Shown piece by piece: positions 5,323-10,311 of a stretch of 10,311 nucleotides of DNA (positions within the stretch are counted from its first letter, which is position 1; each line of letters begins with the position of its first letter). This stretch comes from Thermoplasmata archaeon. Its GTDB lineage: Archaea > Thermoplasmatota > DAOVMN01. Where the stretch lies: assembly GCA_030630685.1 (NCBI GenBank), contig DAOVMN010000043.1, positions 1 through 10,311 on the forward strand. Reading direction: 5' to 3'. The notes under the pieces were generated by a model. It ran no database searches. It worked only from the letters and a program-made list of their open reading frames with translations, and was not told where the DNA came from. A program made the translations under genes and the position numbers.

Positions 5323-8300
5323 ATGAGGCAGATACTAGATTCTTTCTTTCAGTTTAAGAGTGTTGTAAATCATCACATTGCCTCGTTCGATGATCTAATA
5401 CCGCATCCTGATAATCCCAGGAGCAGGATGCAGCGTATTGTATCAAACATGAAGATCGGGGATGAGGAAACACCAAGGGGACACATCCGGCTTGACATCG
5501 ACCGCCACGGTAAGGGGATGTTCGTCAAGCTCGGAAGGATCGAGGTTGGACACCCCATGGTAAAAGAGGCCAATGGGGCAACCCATAAGCTCACCCCAAT
5601 GGAGGCAAGGATCAGGAATGTTTCCTATGTGTCTCCGGTTTATCAGGAGTTCACTCTCGTCGAGGACGAGATCGAAGATGAACCGGAACGAGTGATGATC
5701 GGATACATGCCCATCATGGTAATATCAAAACTGTGTAATCTCCATAAGGACAATATTGCGGAGGGCAAGAAGCTCACGGATGAAGAATACAAGGAACTTC
5801 TTATTCAACTCGGCGAGGATCCCGCAGATCCAGGTGGATATTTCATCTCCAACGGGACCGAAAGGGCACTTGTATCCCTGGAGGACCTTGCCCCCAACAG
5901 GGTGCTGGTGAATGTAACCGAAAGATATTCCAGAAAAACCGAGATTGCAACCATATTCTCCGAGAGGGAGGGCTACCGCGCCCTTACCCATGTTGAGAAG
6001 AGGAAGGACGGCATCCTGATGGTCTCATTGCCCACCATGGCGGGATCCGTTCCACTGGTCGTCCTCATGAAGGGACTTGGCATGGATGACGATATGGACA
6101 TTAACAATGCCGTCTTCAGCGATCCCAGAATGAACACCATCCTCAAGGCCAATATCGAGTATGCCGTGATTGGTGATAAAGAGCTTCAGGTAACAACCAC
6201 CGAGGAAGCCCTCCTTTATCTCGAAAAGAAGATCGCCATAGGGCAGGCCAAAGAGTTCAGGCGAAAGAAGGTAGAATCCACACTTGATAATTCCCTTCTG
6301 CCCCATCTGGGTGACAGCAAAGAGGATAGATTCAAGAAAGCCATCTTCCTTGGAAGGATCGGAAGGGCTGTTCTCGAACTCTCTCTTGGGCTCAGGCCCG
6401 AGGATGACAAAGACCATTATGCAAACAAGCGTTTGAACCTTGCCGGCAACCTGGTGGGCGAGCTCTTCAGGCTCTCTTTTGCTTCCCTTATCAAGGACCT
6501 GAAGTATCAGATCGAAAGGGCGGTGGCCAGGAAGAAGGAGATCAGGGTATCCTCAGCGATTCGACCAGATGTATTCACCCAGAGGATTGCCCATGCCATG
6601 GCCACTGGAAACTGGGTGGGTGGTCGAACAGGGGTTTCCCAGCTTCTGGATAGGACCTCCAATCTCAGTACCCTGAGTCATCTGAGACGCGTGATCTCCC
6701 CACTTGCCAGGAGTCAGCCCCACTTCGAGGCCAGGGACCTTCACCCCACACAGTGGGGGAGACTCTGCCCCAATGAGACACCGGAAGGCCAGAACTGCGG
6801 ACTAGTGAAAAATCTGGCCCTGATAGTGGATGTATCGGAAGGGTCCGATGAGAAGGAGCTATATGACGATACCAATGGCACAGGCCTACTCTTCGATCTC
6901 GGGGTGAGGCCCGTAGAAAAGGGAAAGTTCGTTGCGGAAAAAGCCAAGATATATGTAAACGGTGACCTGGTGGGGGTCCATGATAAACCCGATGAGCTCG
7001 TGGAGGACATCAAACGAAGGAGAAGGCAAGGAATGCTCTCCCATGAGGTTAATATCAGGTGGGACAATGACCCAAGGAGCCCGCACATCAGCGATGTCAT
7101 TATCAACAGCGATAGCGGACGGATAAGAAGGCCTCTGCTTGTGGTGAAGGACGGAAAGTTGAAGTATACCGATAAAGATAGAGAGGAGCTTCTTTCAGGA
7201 AAGATTGGCTGGGAGGATCTTCTTCAGAGCGGTGTTGTGGAATACCTGGATGCGGATGAGGAGGAGAATGCCCTCATTGCGGTATATCAAAATGACATCA
7301 CCCCGGGGTACACCCACATGGAGATCGACCCCATGTCCATCCTTGGCATTGCTTCCAACATCGTGCCCTATCCCGAACACAACTCCTCTCCCAGGATCAC
7401 CATGGGTGCTGGTATGGGCAAACAATCCCTGGGGTTCGGGGCTGCCAACTACCGCATACGTCCGGATACACGAGGCCATCTGCTCCACTACCTCCAGAGG
7501 CCCATGGTAATGACCCATCCCATGAACTACATTAATTTTGATAAAAGGCCGGCAGGACAGAATTTCATCGTGGCGATCCTTTCTCTTCACGGCTACAACA
7601 TGGAGGATGCACTGATCGTCAACCGTGCCTCCATTGACAGGGGTATCGGAAGGTCAACATTCTTCCGTACCTACTCGACCGAAGAACGGAAATATCCCGG
7701 AGGGCAGGAGGACAAATTCGAGATCCCCCCCTCGGATATTCGTGGAGCAAGGGCAGAGGAGGCCTATATTCATTTAGGCGAGGACGGTCTTATCACCCCG
7801 GAGACGTGGGTGAAGGGCGGAGAGGTACTAATCGGGAAAACATCGCCTCCCAGGTTCCTCAGTGAAAGCCCGGACCTCCTCTCGCCGCAGAAAAGGGGAG
7901 AGACCTCTATCACCGTTCGCAGGGGTGAAGCGGGTTGTGTGGATTCGGTTTACATCACAGAATCCGAGAACGGGTCACGCCTTGTGAAGATCCGGGTCAG
8001 GGACCAGAGGATCCCGGAACTTGGGGACAAATTTGCTTCCAGGCATGGGCAGAAGGGCGTGATAGGTGTCATCCTGGACCCGGAGTATATGCCTTTCACC
8101 TCGGATGGCCTCATTCCCGATCTCGTCATCAACCCACATGCCATCCCCTCTCGAATGACCATCGCGCATGTACTCGAGATGGTAGGGGGCCTTGTGGGAA
8201 GCATGGAGGGCAGGATCATAGACGGCACCGCCTTCAGCGGGGAGACCGAGGAAAAACTCAGGGCCGGGCTGGTACGTAACGGCTTCAAACACAACGGCAA

Positions 8301-8760
8301 CCATGTGATGTACAACGGTCGATCAGGGAAGATGACCGAGGCAGATATCTTCATGGGTGCAATCTACTACCAGAAGCTCCATCACATGGTGGCAGGCAAG
8401 ATCCACGCCCGCTCCAGGGGTCCTGTCCAGATCCTTACTCGTCAGCCCACTGAAGGCAGAGCGAGGCAGGGAGGTCTCAGGTTTGGAGAGATGGAAAGGG
8501 ACTGCCTCATAGCTCATGGAGCATCCATGGTCATCAAGGACAGGCTCCTTGACGAATCCGATGCAACCACCGTTTACGTGTGCGGTAATCCCAGATGCGG
8601 GCACGTCGGATTCGTGGACCGAAGGGGCGTGGCCAGATGTCCCGTCTGCGGAAGGACCAATGCCCATCCTGTTCATACAAGCTATGCTTTCAAACTCATG
8701 ACCGATGAACTGAAGTCCATGGGCATAGTACCCAGAGTAATGCTGGAGGAGTTCTCATGA
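5323..8760 (+). CDS. rpoB: DNA-directed RNA polymerase subunit B (fused, full length)
   Basis: This 1145-residue protein is the second-largest RNA polymerase subunit, equivalent to Rpb2, forming one side of the active-centre cleft. The N-terminal protrusion and lobe cover roughly the first 420 residues. The fork region holds HPTQWGRLCP (474-483) and NETPEGQNCGL (484-494). In the hybrid-binding domain, GYNMEDALIVNRASIDRG starts at 757; E761 and D762 correspond to the acidic pair near the catalytic metal. KFASRHGQKG (903-912) holds K903 and K911, matching the two conserved lysines of Rpb2. The C-terminal clamp/anchor part includes GGLRFGEMERDCL and a zinc site of C1087, C1092, C1106 and C1109. 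The ATG start has GGAGG at 5312-5316, six bases upstream. There is no break between B'' and B', unlike most methanogens and halophiles. The stop codon overlaps the rpoA1 start (ATGA). Confidence 0.98.
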   Translation: MRQILDSFFQFKSVVNHHIASFDDLIPHPDNPRSRMQRIVSNMKIGDEETPRGHIRLDIDRHGKGMFVKLGRIEVGHPMVKEANGATHKLTPMEARIRNVSYVSPVYQEFTLVEDEIEDEPERVMIGYMPIMVISKLCNLHKDNIAEGKKLTDEEYKELLIQLGEDPADPGGYFISNGTERALVSLEDLAPNRVLVNVTERYSRKTEIATIFSEREGYRALTHVEKRKDGILMVSLPTMAGSVPLVVLMKGLGMDDDMDINNAVFSDPRMNTILKANIEYAVIGDKELQVTTTEEALLYLEKKIAIGQAKEFRRKKVESTLDNSLLPHLGDSKEDRFKKAIFLGRIGRAVLELSLGLRPEDDKDHYANKRLNLAGNLVGELFRLSFASLIKDLKYQIERAVARKKEIRVSSAIRPDVFTQRIAHAMATGNWVGGRTGVSQLLDRTSNLSTLSHLRRVISPLARSQPHFEARDLHPTQWGRLCPNETPEGQNCGLVKNLALIVDVSEGSDEKELYDDTNGTGLLFDLGVRPVEKGKFVAEKAKIYVNGDLVGVHDKPDELVEDIKRRRRQGMLSHEVNIRWDNDPRSPHISDVIINSDSGRIRRPLLVVKDGKLKYTDKDREELLSGKIGWEDLLQSGVVEYLDADEEENALIAVYQNDITPGYTHMEIDPMSILGIASNIVPYPEHNSSPRITMGAGMGKQSLGFGAANYRIRPDTRGHLLHYLQRPMVMTHPMNYINFDKRPAGQNFIVAILSLHGYNMEDALIVNRASIDRGIGRSTFFRTYSTEERKYPGGQEDKFEIPPSDIRGARAEEAYIHLGEDGLITPETWVKGGEVLIGKTSPPRFLSESPDLLSPQKRGETSITVRRGEAGCVDSVYITESENGSRLVKIRVRDQRIPELGDKFASRHGQKGVIGVILDPEYMPFTSDGLIPDLVINPHAIPSRMTIAHVLEMVGGLVGSMEGRIIDGTAFSGETEEKLRAGLVRNGFKHNGNHVMYNGRSGKMTEADIFMGAIYYQKLHHMVAGKIHARSRGPVQILTRQPTEGRARQGGLRFGEMERDCLIAHGASMVIKDRLLDESDATTVYVCGNPRCGHVGFVDRRGVARCPVCGRTNAHPVHTSYAFKLMTDELKSMGIVPRVMLEEFS

Positions 8761-10124
8761 TCACAGGGACTCCAAAAAGAATAAACGGTATTAGATTTAC
8801 CCTTGGTTCCCCAACAGAGTTCCGGAGGATGTCCGCCACCAAAATAATCACTGCCGATACCTATAATGATGATGGCTTCCCTATCGATATGGGCCTTATG
8901 GACACCCGTCTCGGTGTTATCGAGCCGGGTTTAAAGTGTAAGACATGCGGGAAAAAGGTAGATGAATGCCCAGGACATTTCGGGCACATAGATCTCGCGA
9001 TGCCTGTGATACACGTGGGCTACACCAAACAGATCAAGGCCCTTCTCAGGGCAACCTGCAACCGATGCCATCGCATCCTGCTCCCACTGCAGAAGATCAA
9101 CGAATACAAACAGGAGCTCAGGGAGTTCAAAAAGAGCGGGAAAGACCTTTCCGATATGCAAATCATCTGGAACAGGGCCTCCAAGAGAGCCGCTACCAGC
9201 AAGATCTGTCCACATTGCGGTGAAGATCAGGAGAAGGTTGACCTGGAGAAACCAACCACCTTCAGGATCGGGAGCCACAAGCTCACCCCCAAGGAGGTGA
9301 GGGAGTGGCTTGAAGGAATCCCAAACGGTGATCTCGTCCCCCTTGGATGGGACACCAGGGCAGCCAGACCGGAATGGACCGTTTTTACCGTGCTTCCGGT
9401 ACCGCCCGTGACCGTTCGACCCTCCATTACTCTTGACACGGGGGAGAGGTCCGAGGATGACCTGACCCACAAACTCGTGGACATCCTCAGGATCAACAGA
9501 CGCCTTCAGGAGAACAGGGATGCAGGTGCGCCTCAACTGATCATCGAAGACCTCTGGGATCTCCTCCAGTACCATATCACCACCTATTTCGATAATCAGA
9601 CCTCAGGGATACCTCCGGCCAGGCACAGGAGCGGTAGACCCCTCAAGACCCTTGCCCAGAGACTGAAGGGGAAGGAAGGCCGCTTCCGTTCCAATCTTTC
9701 CGGTAAACGTGTGAATTTCTCTTCCCGTACCGTCATATCCCCTGATCCATTCCTCTCATTGAACGAGGTGGGGGTTCCCATCCATGCTGCAAGAGAGCTT
9801 ACCGTACCCATACGGGTCACCAGGTTCAATATCGAGGACATGAAACAGATAATCCTGAAGCGGCCAAACCCGGATATGAACGACGTCGAAGCCTACGAGC
9901 CCTGCGTAAACTACATCATCCGCCCGGACGGGAGAAGGGTGAAGATAACAGAAAAAAATGCCGGGGAGTGGAGTGAGAAGCTGGACATTGGATTCAAGGT
10001 CGAAAGACAGCTTATGAATGGCGACATAGTGCTCTTCAACAGGCAGCCCTCGCTTCACCGTATGTCCATGATGGCACATGAGGTCAAGATAATGCCAGGG
10101 AAGACCTTCAGAATCAACATTTAA
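8757..10124 (+). CDS. rpoA1: DNA-directed RNA polymerase subunit A' (N-terminal half only; frame broken at a sequence junction)
   Basis: The 455 residues present match the first half of archaeal RpoA' (normally about 870-900 residues), the N-terminal part of the largest subunit. The clamp contains zinc ligands C61, C64, C71 and H74 (in CKTCGKKVDECPGH), and a second set of C101, C104, C151 and C154. Further on come GRFRSNLSGKRVNFSSRT (308-325), a near-invariant block, and FNRQPSLHRMSMMAHEV (427-443). Family members continue from GKTFR(I/L)N into a short linker and then NADFDGDEM, the aspartates that hold the catalytic magnesium. Here the frame reads GKTFRINI and then stops with TAA, so the active site, the rest of A' and rpoA2 are all absent. 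Up to the break the sequence looks under normal constraint. The cut is probably a false assembly join and not a real mutation, since the subunit is essential. The start overlaps the rpoB stop by 4 bases. Confidence 0.93.
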   Translation: MITGTPKRINGIRFTLGSPTEFRRMSATKIITADTYNDDGFPIDMGLMDTRLGVIEPGLKCKTCGKKVDECPGHFGHIDLAMPVIHVGYTKQIKALLRATCNRCHRILLPLQKINEYKQELREFKKSGKDLSDMQIIWNRASKRAATSKICPHCGEDQEKVDLEKPTTFRIGSHKLTPKEVREWLEGIPNGDLVPLGWDTRAARPEWTVFTVLPVPPVTVRPSITLDTGERSEDDLTHKLVDILRINRRLQENRDAGAPQLIIEDLWDLLQYHITTYFDNQTSGIPPARHRSGRPLKTLAQRLKGKEGRFRSNLSGKRVNFSSRTVISPDPFLSLNEVGVPIHAARELTVPIRVTRFNIEDMKQIILKRPNPDMNDVEAYEPCVNYIIRPDGRRVKITEKNAGEWSEKLDIGFKVERQLMNGDIVLFNRQPSLHRMSMMAHEVKIMPGKTFRINI

Positions 10125-10125
10125 T
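10116..10125. other. Abrupt junction between rpoA1 and a methyltransferase fragment
   Basis: Left of here the DNA is about 52% G+C (9961-10080) and codes for conserved RpoA'. Right of here it is about 33% G+C (10125-10311) and codes for the interior of a DNA methyltransferase. Both genes are cut mid-domain at the same place. I see no terminal inverted repeat, target duplication, tRNA or integrase that would mark an insertion. A chimeric assembly join is the simplest reading. Confidence 0.75.
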
Positions 10126-10311
10126 TTTAGTAAACAGAATGAGATGCATAATATATTTATTACTTCTTCTTTACAGAGTAAGGAAAGATTGAAAGTTAAT
10201 GGTCGTGCAATTCATCCTACTCAGAAACCTTTGTCTATTTTGAAGAAGTTAATTGAAGTTTCTAGTCGTGAAGGTGATGTGGTTCTTGATCCTTTTATGG
10301 GTGTTGGTTCA
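10123..10311 (+). CDS. DNA methyltransferase fragment (N4-cytosine/N6-adenine type), truncated at both ends
   Basis: The plus-strand frame is open from 10093 to the window edge; its convincing part begins near 10135 and has no upstream start codon or ribosome binding site of its own. It contains KERLKVNGRAIHPTQKPL and then VVLDPFMGVGS at the very end. HPTQKP followed by the FxGxG-like SAM-binding motif I is the signature of amino-methyltransferases in which the catalytic DPPY/SPPY motif IV comes first (the beta-type order), so the catalytic motif must lie in the missing N-terminal part. Such enzymes act in restriction-modification systems or as stand-alone and phage methyltransferases; which one cannot be told from about 60 residues. 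Codons end mainly in T (GGT, GAT, CCT, TCT), unlike the C/G-ending codons of the polymerase genes, which points to a different source genome or a mobile region. The ATG at 10144 is internal to the domain and is not a likely start. Confidence 0.8.

Noticed and set aside
10080..10311. Intein or homing element inserted in rpoA1 near its catalytic motif
   Set aside because: Inteins do occur in polymerase genes, but an intein must stay in frame and begin with Cys, Ser or a similar residue. Here the frame stops at once and the following sequence is methyltransferase, with no splicing blocks or homing endonuclease motif.

Overview
The window is archaeal chromosomal DNA. This follows from an archaeal-type RNA polymerase cluster (rpoH-rpoB-rpoA1), a Cbf5-type pseudouridine synthase, an archaeal-type CMP kinase with a GxPGSGTTT P-loop, a transketolase split into two genes, TATA/BRE-like promoter elements and GGAGG-type ribosome binding sites. 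RpoB is one uninterrupted 1145-residue chain, not the split B''/B' pair of most methanogens and halophiles. A Thermoplasmatota-like lineage is therefore plausible, but this is a guess from gene structure and not a phylogenetic placement.

Layout. Positions 1-178 are AT-rich and hold no gene I can support; they contain two perfect small inverted repeats. Positions 179 to about 4.9 kb are a tightly packed minus-strand operon, in transcription order tktN, tktC, purD, cmk, cbf5/truB. Every junction overlaps by 1 to 7 bases, so translational coupling is likely. A divergent promoter region (about 4879-5036) separates it from the plus-strand polymerase operon: rpoH, rpoB, and the first half of rpoA1.

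Function. The minus operon joins the non-oxidative pentose phosphate pathway (transketolase, a source of ribose and erythrose phosphates), the second step of purine synthesis (PurD), pyrimidine nucleotide phosphorylation (Cmk) and RNA-guided pseudouridylation (Cbf5). The plus operon encodes core transcription machinery. All of these genes are intact housekeeping genes except rpoA1.

The one real anomaly is at the right edge. The rpoA1 reading frame stops at 10124, just before the place where the catalytic NADFDGD motif should follow. Within a base or two begins the interior of an unrelated AT-rich DNA methyltransferase, without its N-terminus and with different codon use. Two genes broken at one point with an abrupt GC change look most like a chimeric assembly join; a genuine rearrangement is the less likely alternative. 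I see no convincing new biological system here.
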